From positions 36,277 to 100,276 of the forward strand of contig NZ_LVWJ02000012.1 of assembly GCF_001625015.1 (NCBI RefSeq): a stretch of 64,000 nucleotides of DNA. Direction: 5' to 3'. This document shows, in pieces, positions 1 through 7,277 of this stretch; positions within the stretch are counted from its first letter, which is position 1; every line of letters begins with the position of its first letter. Under the pieces are notes generated by a model. The model saw nothing but the letters and a program-made list of their open reading frames with translations, was not told the DNA's origin and did not search any database. A program made the position numbers and the translations under genes. The DNA is from Lewinella sp. 4G2. Its GTDB lineage: Bacteria; Bacteroidota; Bacteroidia; Chitinophagales; Saprospiraceae.

Positions 1-218
1 AGAAGCTGTATTACCTCGCTAATAACTTCCCCAAGGAGCTCGTGACCCAGAACCCCTGGTTCTATATCGCCCTGACCTGCATGGTGCTCGGTACGACGCT
101 GTTCGTGACCGGCTTCCTCGCCGAATTAGTGGTCCGTTCGAGTTCGGACCGCAACCACTACCTCGTGGAAACCGTCCTGACCGCGGCTGGTAAAGAAAAG
201 AAAGCCGTGGAGTTTTAA
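1..218 (+). CDS. Glycosyltransferase family 2, C-terminal fragment
   Basis: Only the last 71 codons are in the window; the reading frame enters from the left edge and stops with TAA at 216-218. The visible part has a hydrophobic helix (around FYIALTCMVLGTTLFVTGF) followed by the tail FLAELVVRSSSDRNHYLV and a lysine-rich end. This arrangement, a last membrane helix followed by an AEL-RSS-RN-Y tail, is what I know from the C-terminus of Bacteroidota GT2 enzymes of the dolichyl-phosphate-mannose-synthase type, which move sugars from nucleotide donors at the inner membrane. The catalytic domain is not visible, so the family call rests on the tail alone. Confidence 0.6.
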   Translation, partial: KLYYLANNFPKELVTQNPWFYIALTCMVLGTTLFVTGFLAELVVRSSSDRNHYLVETVLTAAGKEKKAVEF

Positions 219-261
219 CCCACGCCGGGCGGAGCTGGCTGCTTCCGCGAAATCTCCAGAG

Positions 262-708
262 ATGCTCAGAGTTTACGACGATACTTACTTCATGCGCCAG
301 GCCATCGCCCAGGCAAAAATGGCGGCGGAATCCGGCGAGATCCCCGTTGGTGCCATCGTCGTCTCCAACGACCGCATCATCGCCCGGGGCCACAACCAGA
401 CGGAGATCCTGAGTGACGTGACGGCCCACGCCGAGATCATTTCCATCACCGCGGCGGCCAATTACCTTGGCGATAAGTACCTCCACGACTGCACGCTGTA
501 CGTGACGCTCGAACCCTGCCCGATGTGCGCCGGCGCCCTGGCTTGGAGCCAGATCAGCCGCGTGGTCTACGGCGCCGGGGAGGACAAACGGGGCTTTATG
601 CGCTTCGGCCGCGAGCTACTGCATCCGAAAACGAAGCTGGAATTTGGTGTCCTGCAGGAAGAATGCAGCCAGCTCATGACCGACTTTTTTGCGCGGCGGC
701 GGCGCTGA
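262..708 (+). CDS. tadA: tRNA-specific adenosine deaminase
   Basis: A 148-residue zinc deaminase of the cytidine/deoxycytidylate deaminase fold. It carries the HAE motif (THAEI, His and the proton-shuttling Glu) and the PCPMCAG motif that supplies the two zinc-binding cysteines. Length and the N-terminus (DDTYFMRQAIAQAKMAAESGE) fit TadA, which converts adenosine 34 to inosine in tRNA-Arg(ACG). The ATG at 262 is chosen because residues 5-11 match the usual TadA start; an internal ATG at 292 would clip the first helix. The kinase gene downstream begins 21 nt after the stop. Confidence 0.92.
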   Translation: MLRVYDDTYFMRQAIAQAKMAAESGEIPVGAIVVSNDRIIARGHNQTEILSDVTAHAEIISITAAANYLGDKYLHDCTLYVTLEPCPMCAGALAWSQISRVVYGAGEDKRGFMRFGRELLHPKTKLEFGVLQEECSQLMTDFFARRRR

Positions 709-716
709 GCTTGGGC

Positions 717-724
717 TATCTTTA
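717..724 (+). promoter_or_regulatory. -7 promoter box before the kinase gene
   Basis: TATCTTTA fits the Bacteroidota -7 consensus TAnnTTTG with one mismatch. It ends 4 nt before the GTG chosen as the kinase start, so the transcript would begin at or next to the start codon. Confidence 0.45.
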
Positions 725-728
725 CTCC

Positions 729-3515
729 GTGCGTTTCCTGATTTTTATCGTCTCCCTATTGTTGTTAGCGGCTCCGGTCGACGGGCAGCCCTACGGTTTC
801 CTGACCTGGTCGGTAGAAGACGGCTTGCCACAGTCCCAGGTCACCGCCCTGGCCGAAGATCAGCGCGGCTACCTCTGGGTGGGTACGAACGGTGGTGGCG
901 TGGCCCGTTTCGACGGCGCCTCTTTCAAAACTTTTGGCGTCGCGGATGGCCTGGCCGATAATTTCATCCGTGGCCTGGCGGTGGACGAAGCGGGCGTGAT
1001 TTACGCCCTCACCCGCCGTGGTTTCGCGACCTGGCACCCCGACTCCAGTAGTTTTTCTTTGCAAGAAGTGGTGGATGAAAACGGCAAATTATTCGGCGCT
1101 GACGCAGGTGCCGTGCGGTGGGGACAGCTACAGGATAACCCCCGAAAGAAGGCATTAGAATTCAGCACCATTGATGCCGTTTACGCTCTGGAACCGGCCA
1201 ACGACGGATGGCGGGTGGTGCCGGGAGACCAGCTCTTCCAGCAGGATGGCCCCGACCTCCCCCTGGCCAACGGCAACGTGCTGGTGGGGACGCGGACGCA
1301 GGGCCTCTTTCTCAATAATCAGCGCGGCGAACCGATCGCCCACTACACCGAAGAGGCGGGGGATTTACCCCACAACCACGTCCTGTCACTACTGCAAGAT
1401 CGGCAAAAACGCGTCTGGATCGGTACCTCCGGGGGCGGGTTGGTACGGATGATCCCCACCGGCCTTCGCTACTTTGATACGGGCGACGGCCTGGCGGGTA
1501 ACCGCGTATACGCCCTCCACGCCGGTGGGGGGGGGCGGCTCTGGATCGGTACTTCCCAGAAGGGCATCCAATACCTGGAGGATGGCGAATTCCAACGGCT
1601 ACCGGGGGAGGACCCGACCTACGGTGCCAAGATCACCAGCATTACGGAAGACGGCGGTGGCCGCATCTACCTGGCTACCGACGGGCGGGGCATTACGGTG
1701 CTCGATTCCAACCGGGTCCGGCAACTTAGGCGGCGGTCCGGGCTGGCCTCGGAATACAACCTCAAACTCCTCCCTGACGGGGATAGCAGCGTGCTGGCCG
1801 TGAGTTATTCCGAAGGGGTGAATCGCCTGGAGTACTTCCCCGCACGGGATTCCTTTGCCGTCAGCACCGCAGCGGCAGATGGTTTGGTGGAAGGGTTAGC
1901 TCCCTTAAGCTTAGCCTCCGCGATTGCGGGGCCAAAGAACACATTGTTGCTGGGGACGACGCGCGGGGAGATCCACCAGCGATCGGTGGCCGGCCTATTC
2001 ACCCCACGGGTTTTCGGCCAGGATAATGGCTTGCCGCCAGGGAAAGTCTCGGCGCTGGCGTTGCGGCTCGGTTCCCAGTTGTGGGTTTCGATTCAGGGGT
2101 ACGGCTTGTACTATACCGACCTGCGGGTGAATGACCCTCAGTTTTTTCCGCTACCGGCTTCCTTTCAGGGGGTGAGTACCAATATCTTTCAACTGGTGGT
2201 GGACCCCAATCAATCCGCACTCTGGCTGGGGACGGAACGGGGCCTGACCCGGATCTTCCTCAACGCCGACGGGCAGCCGGATTACTACCGTGAATACGGC
2301 CGGGCGGAGGGCTTCCTCGGTGGAGAAACCACGCGGGACGCCGTAACCGTCGATAGCCTCGGCCGGCTCTGGTTCGGGACGCTCAACGGGCTGGTCCGGT
2401 ACGAAGAGGACCGGGGGGATACCTACCTCGCTCCGCCGCCCGTCAATCTGGAGCGGGTCAATTTATTCTACGCGCCGGTCCAAGCGAGCGACTACGAAAC
2501 GCGGGGTGGGGTGCCGGTTTTCCCTTCCTCAAGTAACCACTTCCAATTCCGCTTTGCGGCGGTGGACCTGACCTACCCCGACCGCCTGCGGTACCGCTTT
2601 CGCTTGCGGGGGGAGGAGGCCGAGTGGTCACCACTGACGGACGAGCGGGCGGTGCGTTACGCTGGCCTTAGCCCCGGCCGGTACACCTTCTTGGTAGAAG
2701 CGACGACAGACGGGGGGAAGACCTTCGGCGAGGCGGATAGCTACGCCTTCGTGATCGATACACCTCTATTTCGTTCCGGGTGGTTCCTTGCGCTGGCGAC
2801 GCTGCTGCTGATCGGACTAATCGTTGGGGTAGCGTACGGTATTTATCAGCGCGTCCAGCGGAAGGAGGCAGCCCTGCGGGCGGAGTTGGAAACCCAGAAT
2901 ACCCTGCTGAGCCTTGAGCAGAAGGCGCGGCAATTGCAGATGAACCCCCACTTCATCTTCAATGCCCTCAACGGGATCCGGGGCTTGGTCGACGGCCAGC
3001 ACGACGCGGAGGCGCGCGCCCAAATCACCAAGTTTGCCACACTGATGCGGGGCATCCTCAACAACAGCCGTCAGGACATGATCACGCTGGAGGAGGAAGT
3101 CGACGTACTGCGGGAGTACATTGAGATGGAGCGTTTTTGCCAGAATTTCCCCATCGACTACCGCATCCAAATTGCTGAAGAGTTGGACCCGGAGGAGGTC
3201 AGTTTACCGCCCATGTTGCTGCAGCCCTTCGTCGAGAATGCGATCCTCCACGGTTTAGCGGGTAAGGAAAATGGGGGCACAATCACCATCAGTTTCTCTT
3301 TGCGCGGCCGCAGGATGCGATGTCTGGTGGAGGACGATGGCGTCGGCAGAAAGGCTGCCGCGGCCAAAAAGGTCAACCGGGCGGCGAACCACAAGTCCGT
3401 CGCGGTAGAGGTGACGGGGGAACGCTTACGCGCCGCGGGTGGCTCGCTGGCCATCTCCGACCGGGAGGGTGGGGGCACAGTGGTGGAGGTCGTTACGCCG
3501 GTGGAGACTTGGTGA
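729..3515 (+). CDS. Propeller-sensor histidine kinase, LytS/YehU type
   Basis: A 928-residue sensor kinase. A GTG at 729 is preferred because it opens directly onto a signal peptide (VRFLIFIVSLLLLAAPVDG) and sits 4 nt after a -7 box; the frame extends upstream into tadA but that part is not credible. After the signal come two-component-regulator propeller repeats (GYLWVGTNGGGVARFDG and many WIGT/WLGT copies), a Y_Y_Y domain near residues 600-675, one membrane helix near 684-706, then a His_kinase domain with QMNPHFIFNALNG (phosphoacceptor His741) and a compact HATPase region (NAILHGLAG, VEDDGVGRK). Such kinases typically read periplasmic glycans or related ligands and pair with LytTR regulators; one lies at 4786-5523, with a lactonase gene between them. 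Confidence 0.88.
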   Translation: MRFLIFIVSLLLLAAPVDGQPYGFLTWSVEDGLPQSQVTALAEDQRGYLWVGTNGGGVARFDGASFKTFGVADGLADNFIRGLAVDEAGVIYALTRRGFATWHPDSSSFSLQEVVDENGKLFGADAGAVRWGQLQDNPRKKALEFSTIDAVYALEPANDGWRVVPGDQLFQQDGPDLPLANGNVLVGTRTQGLFLNNQRGEPIAHYTEEAGDLPHNHVLSLLQDRQKRVWIGTSGGGLVRMIPTGLRYFDTGDGLAGNRVYALHAGGGGRLWIGTSQKGIQYLEDGEFQRLPGEDPTYGAKITSITEDGGGRIYLATDGRGITVLDSNRVRQLRRRSGLASEYNLKLLPDGDSSVLAVSYSEGVNRLEYFPARDSFAVSTAAADGLVEGLAPLSLASAIAGPKNTLLLGTTRGEIHQRSVAGLFTPRVFGQDNGLPPGKVSALALRLGSQLWVSIQGYGLYYTDLRVNDPQFFPLPASFQGVSTNIFQLVVDPNQSALWLGTERGLTRIFLNADGQPDYYREYGRAEGFLGGETTRDAVTVDSLGRLWFGTLNGLVRYEEDRGDTYLAPPPVNLERVNLFYAPVQASDYETRGGVPVFPSSSNHFQFRFAAVDLTYPDRLRYRFRLRGEEAEWSPLTDERAVRYAGLSPGRYTFLVEATTDGGKTFGEADSYAFVIDTPLFRSGWFLALATLLLIGLIVGVAYGIYQRVQRKEAALRAELETQNTLLSLEQKARQLQMNPHFIFNALNGIRGLVDGQHDAEARAQITKFATLMRGILNNSRQDMITLEEEVDVLREYIEMERFCQNFPIDYRIQIAEELDPEEVSLPPMLLQPFVENAILHGLAGKENGGTITISFSLRGRRMRCLVEDDGVGRKAAAAKKVNRAANHKSVAVEVTGERLRAAGGSLAISDREGGGTVVEVVTPVETW
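1095..1112 (+). repeat. Dispersed 17-bp word, A variant
   Basis: GGCGCTGACGCAGGTGCC lies inside the kinase gene and is read as Gly-Ala-Asp-Ala-Gly-Ala between propeller repeats. The same word recurs across the window (see findings). Confidence 0.7.
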
Positions 3516-3627
3516 GGTTGAAGCTTAAGGCCGTAACCGGTAGAACCTAGGCTTGGTTTTTGGTTTTACAGGGTATCAGATCCCTGCCATTTGGATTACC
3601 CTTTATTCAATTTCCAACGCTCCTGAT

Positions 3628-4701
3628 ATGTGGAATAATTCAGTTGAACTTTTATTTACACTTGGTTTGCTGGTGGCTTTTGCTGGTTGCTCGCCTTCTT
3701 CCCCGGCACCTGCGGCAGCGCCCGTAACAGCGGAAAGTGAATCGGTGAAAAATTACCCCGCCTACGGAAACGTCAAAAAAATGGACGACCGGCTGGATGC
3801 CCTGATTGCACCCGGGCAACGGATGGAATTACTGGGTAGCGGATACGACTGGTCCGAAGGGTTGGTGTGGGTGGATGAATATGATTTTTTATTGTTCTCC
3901 GATATCCCAAAAAATAAGGTGCATAAATGGTCGGAAGCCGAAGGGGTGACGGATTACCTGGAGCCTTCGGGGTTTACGGGGGCATATTCTTCCTCCAAAG
4001 AACCAGGCTCCAACCGGCTGGTGATTGACCCCGCGGGAAAGCTGCTTCTCTGCCAGCACGGTGACCGCCGCATCGCGAGGATGGAGGCGCCGCTGGATGC
4101 GCCCGAAGCGAAGTTCACTACCGTCGTCGCTGAGTACGAAGGCAAGCGTTTGAATAGTCCGAACGACGCGATTTATCACCAAAATGGCGACCTGTACTTT
4201 ACGGACCCACCCTACGGCTTGCCCGGGGTGGGGGAGAGCAGTTCGAAAGAATTGGATTTTCAGGGCGTCTACCGCCTCCCCGCCGACGGTGGCCCGCTGC
4301 AGTTGCTGACCAAAGAACTCGACCGACCCAACGGCCTGGCGTTTACGCCGGACCACCAGCACCTGATCGTTGGTAACTCCGACCGCGCTAATTGGAATTG
4401 GACGAAATATCCGGTCAAGCCTGACGGTTCCCTGGGTGCCGGCAAAGTCATCTGGGAACAACAAACTTGGGCGGATGAAGGAGTTGGTGGCCCCGACGGC
4501 ATGCGGATGCACTCCAGTGGCCACCTCTTCGCCACTGGGCCGGGCGGTGTACTGGTTTTTCACCCGGATGAAACCCTGCTGGGCATCATCAAGACCGGGC
4601 AAAAGACGGGGAACGTTACTTTTGACGGCGAAGAGGAGTACCTGTACATCAATGCGGATAGCTTGTTGCTGCGGATTGAGTTGTTGCCGTTGACGAAATA
4701 A
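3628..4701 (+). CDS. SMP-30/gluconolactonase-family lipoprotein
   Basis: A 357-residue six-bladed propeller enzyme of the SMP-30/Gluconolactonase/LRE family, which hydrolyses sugar lactones with a bound divalent metal. The ATG at 3628 is taken because it opens a lipoprotein signal (LLVAFAGC, lipobox Cys about residue 20); the frame can run back to a TTG at 3553 but that adds an unlikely N-terminus. Metal-site candidates are the Glu in WSEGLVW, the Asn in NSPNDAIY and the Asp in GGPDGMRM. It sits between the sensor kinase and the LytTR regulator in the same direction, so its product or substrate could be linked to the signal; that link is inference. The linker after the lipobox contains the dispersed 17-bp word. 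Confidence 0.88.
   Translation: MWNNSVELLFTLGLLVAFAGCSPSSPAPAAAPVTAESESVKNYPAYGNVKKMDDRLDALIAPGQRMELLGSGYDWSEGLVWVDEYDFLLFSDIPKNKVHKWSEAEGVTDYLEPSGFTGAYSSSKEPGSNRLVIDPAGKLLLCQHGDRRIARMEAPLDAPEAKFTTVVAEYEGKRLNSPNDAIYHQNGDLYFTDPPYGLPGVGESSSKELDFQGVYRLPADGGPLQLLTKELDRPNGLAFTPDHQHLIVGNSDRANWNWTKYPVKPDGSLGAGKVIWEQQTWADEGVGGPDGMRMHSSGHLFATGPGGVLVFHPDETLLGIIKTGQKTGNVTFDGEEEYLYINADSLLLRIELLPLTK
3705..3722 (-). repeat. Dispersed 17-bp word, C variant
   Basis: On the plus strand it reads GGCACCTGCGGCAGCGCC and encodes Ala-Pro-Ala-Ala-Ala-Pro in the linker just behind the lipobox of the SMP-30 protein. Confidence 0.7.
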
Positions 4702-4785
4702 AAAGCCGATTGCCCGAAGGCTGTTTATTCATGTTTTCGTTACCAATGGGTAAATAGGTTACCCCAAAATTAATTTGATACTGAT

Positions 4786-5523
4786 ATGAAAGCCATCCTA
4801 GTTGAAGATATGCCGCAAGCCCTCAAGGCGCTGCAGGCTGATTTAAAAACCCATTGCCCCGACGTTGAGGTGATCGGGACGGCTGATAGCGTCGTCAGCG
4901 CCGCCAAATTGTTGCGGACCGCGAAGCCGGATCTACTTTTATTGGATATTAATCTCGGTGATGGGACGAGTTTTGATATTCTGGAGATCGTCCCCAACCT
5001 GAAAGCCCAGTTGATCTTCATCACGGCTTCGGACGAATACGCCATCAAAGCCTTCCGCTTCGCTGCCGTAGATTACCTCTTGAAGCCCGTGGATGGCGAG
5101 CAACTGAAGGATGCCGTTAACCGCGCCCGGGAGCGGGCCGGCGAGGTCGATACGGCCAGCCTGGATTTGCTAAAGGAAACCATCCGCGAGCCGAATAAGC
5201 TACCAGAACGCATCAGTTTGCATACTTCCGAAAATATAATGTTGGCGCGGATTGAGGACATCATCCGTTGTGAATCTGACGGCAACAATACCCGGTTTTT
5301 TATTCAGGGGGAGAAGTCCGTGTTTGTCACCAAGACCCTCAAGCACTTCGAGCGTTTGCTGGCGGACCACCATTTCGTGCGCATCCACCAGTCGCATTTG
5401 GTGAATTTTCGGCATATCGTGGAGTTCAAAAAAATTGATAGCGGGTACCTAAGGTTGACGAATGGGGATGAGGTGCCGGTGGCTAGTAGGAAGCGGGCGT
5501 TGGTGGTGGAGATGTTGCGGTAG
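4786..5523 (+). CDS. LytTR-family response regulator
   Basis: A 245-residue regulator. The N-terminal receiver domain has the acidic pair (VED), phosphoacceptor Asp54 in LLLLDINL, the Thr/Ser of FITAS and the Lys of LLKPVDG. A linker near residues 120-140 leads to a LytTR DNA-binding domain (IEDIIRCESDGNNTRFFI ... HFVRIHQSHLVNFRHI). LytTR regulators bind as dimers to direct repeats upstream of target promoters. It is the expected partner of the LytS-type kinase upstream. Four bases after its stop codon begins the left inverted repeat of the transposase unit, which may double as its terminator. Confidence 0.93.
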   Translation: MKAILVEDMPQALKALQADLKTHCPDVEVIGTADSVVSAAKLLRTAKPDLLLLDINLGDGTSFDILEIVPNLKAQLIFITASDEYAIKAFRFAAVDYLLKPVDGEQLKDAVNRARERAGEVDTASLDLLKETIREPNKLPERISLHTSENIMLARIEDIIRCESDGNNTRFFIQGEKSVFVTKTLKHFERLLADHHFVRIHQSHLVNFRHIVEFKKIDSGYLRLTNGDEVPVASRKRALVVEMLR

Positions 5524-5527
5524 GTGC

Positions 5528-5551
5528 GGAGACCCGACCTCCGGTCGGGTT
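5528..5551 (+). repeat. REP-like inverted repeat, left copy
   Basis: A 24-bp sequence containing ACCCGACCTCCGGTCGGGT, itself a hairpin (ACCCGAC/GTCGGGT). Its exact reverse complement lies at 6322-6345, so the transposase gene is framed by a perfect inverted pair. Confidence 0.85.
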
Positions 5552-5563
5552 GTCTATCCTCCT

Positions 5564-6232
5564 CTACTTTACCCGACGAAACAACAAATCATATGTCGGA
5601 TTCAGATAGGTCCCATGCCAGTCCTCCCAGTAATCAACAAGATTAGCCTTTACGGGATTATTTAAAATATACCACATCACCAAAGTGAACTTTCCTTTAC
5701 GAACGTCCCTATCGTAGTATTCATCATCCCAAAAGGGCTGGCCCGTTAAATTTAGAATGCGATTGCAAGTTAAGGCAGTAAATGTCTTGGTCGCTTTCAT
5801 GAGCGGGCCAGCAGGGATATCGTAACCGGTTTTACTTTGTGCCAGTACATGTACGTGGTTCCCCATCACACATACTGCATATACGAGAATTCCCTTATTC
5901 TCCGCCAGAAATAGCCAAGACTTAATTACGATGTCCGCTAATTTTTCATCCTGTAGATGGTAAGGTGAATTTGGGTTTTTCTCTAGTTCGCTGTCGTAAA
6001 GTTCCTCAAATTTAGCTTCTCCATCTAAAAGTAATTCAGTTTTTCGAATTTCGTAGACTTCATTAGGCACACTGTTCAGGTTTAAGATAATATCTATTTT
6101 TATGTTTTGTCGCTGAAGTCTTAAATCCTGAACTTGAGACGCGGTTAGTGCACCCTTTAACCGGTAGATGATGTGCATCGGGATGTCACGAAAAGGGCGA
6201 TGAGGTAGTTTTTTGAATTCGCGTGGAGGCAC
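5564..6232 (-). CDS. REP-associated tyrosine transposase (Y1, IS200-like)
   Basis: A 222-residue single-strand HUH nuclease of the Y1_Tnp family. The metal-binding HUH motif is visible as GNHVHVL and the catalytic Tyr is most likely in EYYDRDVR, followed by the usual YILNNPVKANLV helix. The protein is longer than classical TnpA of IS200/IS605, has no TnpB partner and is flanked by short palindromes instead of IS ends, which is the layout of RAYT proteins that nick and move REP palindromes. A GTG at 6232 is used as start; an ATG at 6178 is an alternative that keeps the first beta strand. The region is AT-richer than its neighbours, which suggests acquisition. Confidence 0.85.
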   Translation of the reverse strand: MPPREFKKLPHRPFRDIPMHIIYRLKGALTASQVQDLRLQRQNIKIDIILNLNSVPNEVYEIRKTELLLDGEAKFEELYDSELEKNPNSPYHLQDEKLADIVIKSWLFLAENKGILVYAVCVMGNHVHVLAQSKTGYDIPAGPLMKATKTFTALTCNRILNLTGQPFWDDEYYDRDVRKGKFTLVMWYILNNPVKANLVDYWEDWHGTYLNPTYDLLFRRVK

Positions 6233-6321
6233 TCTTTTTGAGAATTTCGTTAGTTTAGAATAGGATTGCCCTCTAAGTTTCGTTGGGGTTGTTTAATGTA
6301 TGTTGATGAATTTTAAGGCAT

Positions 6322-6345
6322 AACCCGACCGGAGGTCGGGTCTCC
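6322..6345 (-). repeat. REP-like inverted repeat, right copy
   Basis: Exact 24-bp reverse complement of 5528-5551, with core ACCCGACCGGAGGTCGGGT. It lies 16 bp beyond the stop of the HAD phosphatase gene that reads toward it. Confidence 0.85.
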
Positions 6346-6361
6346 AAGTGAAGGAACCGCC

Positions 6362-7042
6362 CTACCAACCCAACAAAAACCCATGCTTCACCACCCCAAG
6401 CTCCAACCCCAAAAAATCCTCCCGAAAATTCGCTACCTCAACTTCCGTAAACTCCGGTTCCGTATGCGTAGTCGTCAGCACCACCACCGGGCAGCCGGCG
6501 TTGTTGGCGGCCTTTGCGCCCGTCACGCTATCCTCAAAAATGATGCAATCTTGTAAGCGGACGTTGATGCCATCGGCGGCTTGCTGGAAGACCTCTGGGT
6601 TGGGCTTGCCCTTACTGACCATGCCGGAGTGGACAATGTGGCCCATATACTTTCGAATACCCAAAGCATCGATCACAAATTCCGCGTTTTCCTTGGGGCC
6701 GGCCGTACCGACGGCCATGGGGATACCCAACTCTGCGGCCCGCTCGATGAACTCCAGGGTGCCGGGGACGATGTTCTCCTGAATTTCCTCGGCGAAGATC
6801 TCCCGGTAGGCAGCTTCCTTATCCCAGGCGATCTGGACGCGCTCCTCGTGGGTGAAACGGTCGCCGAAAAGGCGTTCGAGGATTTCCAGGTTAACGCCGT
6901 GGATCTCCTCTTTCACCCGTTCCAGGCTGTAATCCAAGCCCAGTTCCTTCAGCTTACGTTGCCACGCGCGGTGGTGGACCATCATGTTGTTGACGAGCGT
7001 TCCGTCGATGTCGAAGAGGAGGGCCTGGAAGGTGAGGTTCAT
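6362..7042 (-). CDS. HAD-family phosphatase / beta-phosphoglucomutase-like hydrolase
   Basis: A 226-residue haloacid dehalogenase protein. Motif I is FDIDGTLVNNM (nucleophile Asp and acid/base Asp), motif II is the Thr of VGTAGPKEN, motif III the Lys of KGKPNPEVF and motif IV is FEDSVTGAKAA. The helical cap between residues 18 and 85 is of the C1 type seen in beta-phosphoglucomutase and sugar-phosphate phosphatases. The start is the ATG at 7042; the frame runs on upstream into heptad repeat sequence, which is not coding. Exact substrate cannot be read from the sequence. Confidence 0.85.
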   Translation of the reverse strand: MNLTFQALLFDIDGTLVNNMMVHHRAWQRKLKELGLDYSLERVKEEIHGVNLEILERLFGDRFTHEERVQIAWDKEAAYREIFAEEIQENIVPGTLEFIERAAELGIPMAVGTAGPKENAEFVIDALGIRKYMGHIVHSGMVSKGKPNPEVFQQAADGINVRLQDCIIFEDSVTGAKAANNAGCPVVVLTTTHTEPEFTEVEVANFREDFLGLELGVVKHGFLLGW

Positions 7043-7082
7043 GGGTTGGTAGTTTTGGCAAATGTAGGGAAGTCGGTTTTTT

Positions 7083-7219
7083 GAGTTACGAGGTGCAAGT
7101 ATCGAGTTGCAAGTTGCGAGTTGAAAGTATCGAGTTGAAAGTTGCAAGTGAGGGTACTCGACACTCGCAACTTGATACTCTCCCACTCGCTACTTGACAC
7201 TCGCAACTCGCAACTCTCT
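7083..7219. repeat. Inverted heptad-repeat array A
   Basis: The left arm 7083-7152 is ten consecutive 7-bp words such as GAGTTGC, AAGTTGC, GAGTTGA and AAGTATC. After a 3-base gap the right arm from 7156 carries the complementary words (ACTCGCA, ACTTGAT, ACTTGAC). The whole would fold into one long imperfect hairpin in front of the M1 peptidase gene. Confidence 0.85.
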
Positions 7220-7237
7220 CACTGCAATAAAAGCCCT

Positions 7238-7245
7238 TACCTTTG
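7238..7245 (+). promoter_or_regulatory. -7 promoter box of the M1 peptidase gene
   Basis: TACCTTTG is an exact match to the Bacteroidota -7 consensus TAnnTTTG, 32 nt before the chosen ATG at 7278. No clear -33 TTG is seen because the heptad array lies there. Confidence 0.6.
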
Positions 7246-7277
7246 CGTCCTTAAATACGACTAACCCCAACCACCCG

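Noticed and set aside
525..728. N-terminal extension of the sensor kinase overlapping tadA
   Set aside because: The extension has no signal or domain, and the GTG at 729 opens directly onto a signal peptide behind a -7 box.
4702..4735. Rho-independent terminator after the SMP-30 gene
   Set aside because: The possible stem is only AGCC/GGCT with a long loop and no clear T run.
5528..6345. Classical insertion sequence with terminal inverted repeats
   Set aside because: The flanks are self-complementary palindromes, no target duplication is seen, and the protein is an HUH Y1 type that does not use such ends.
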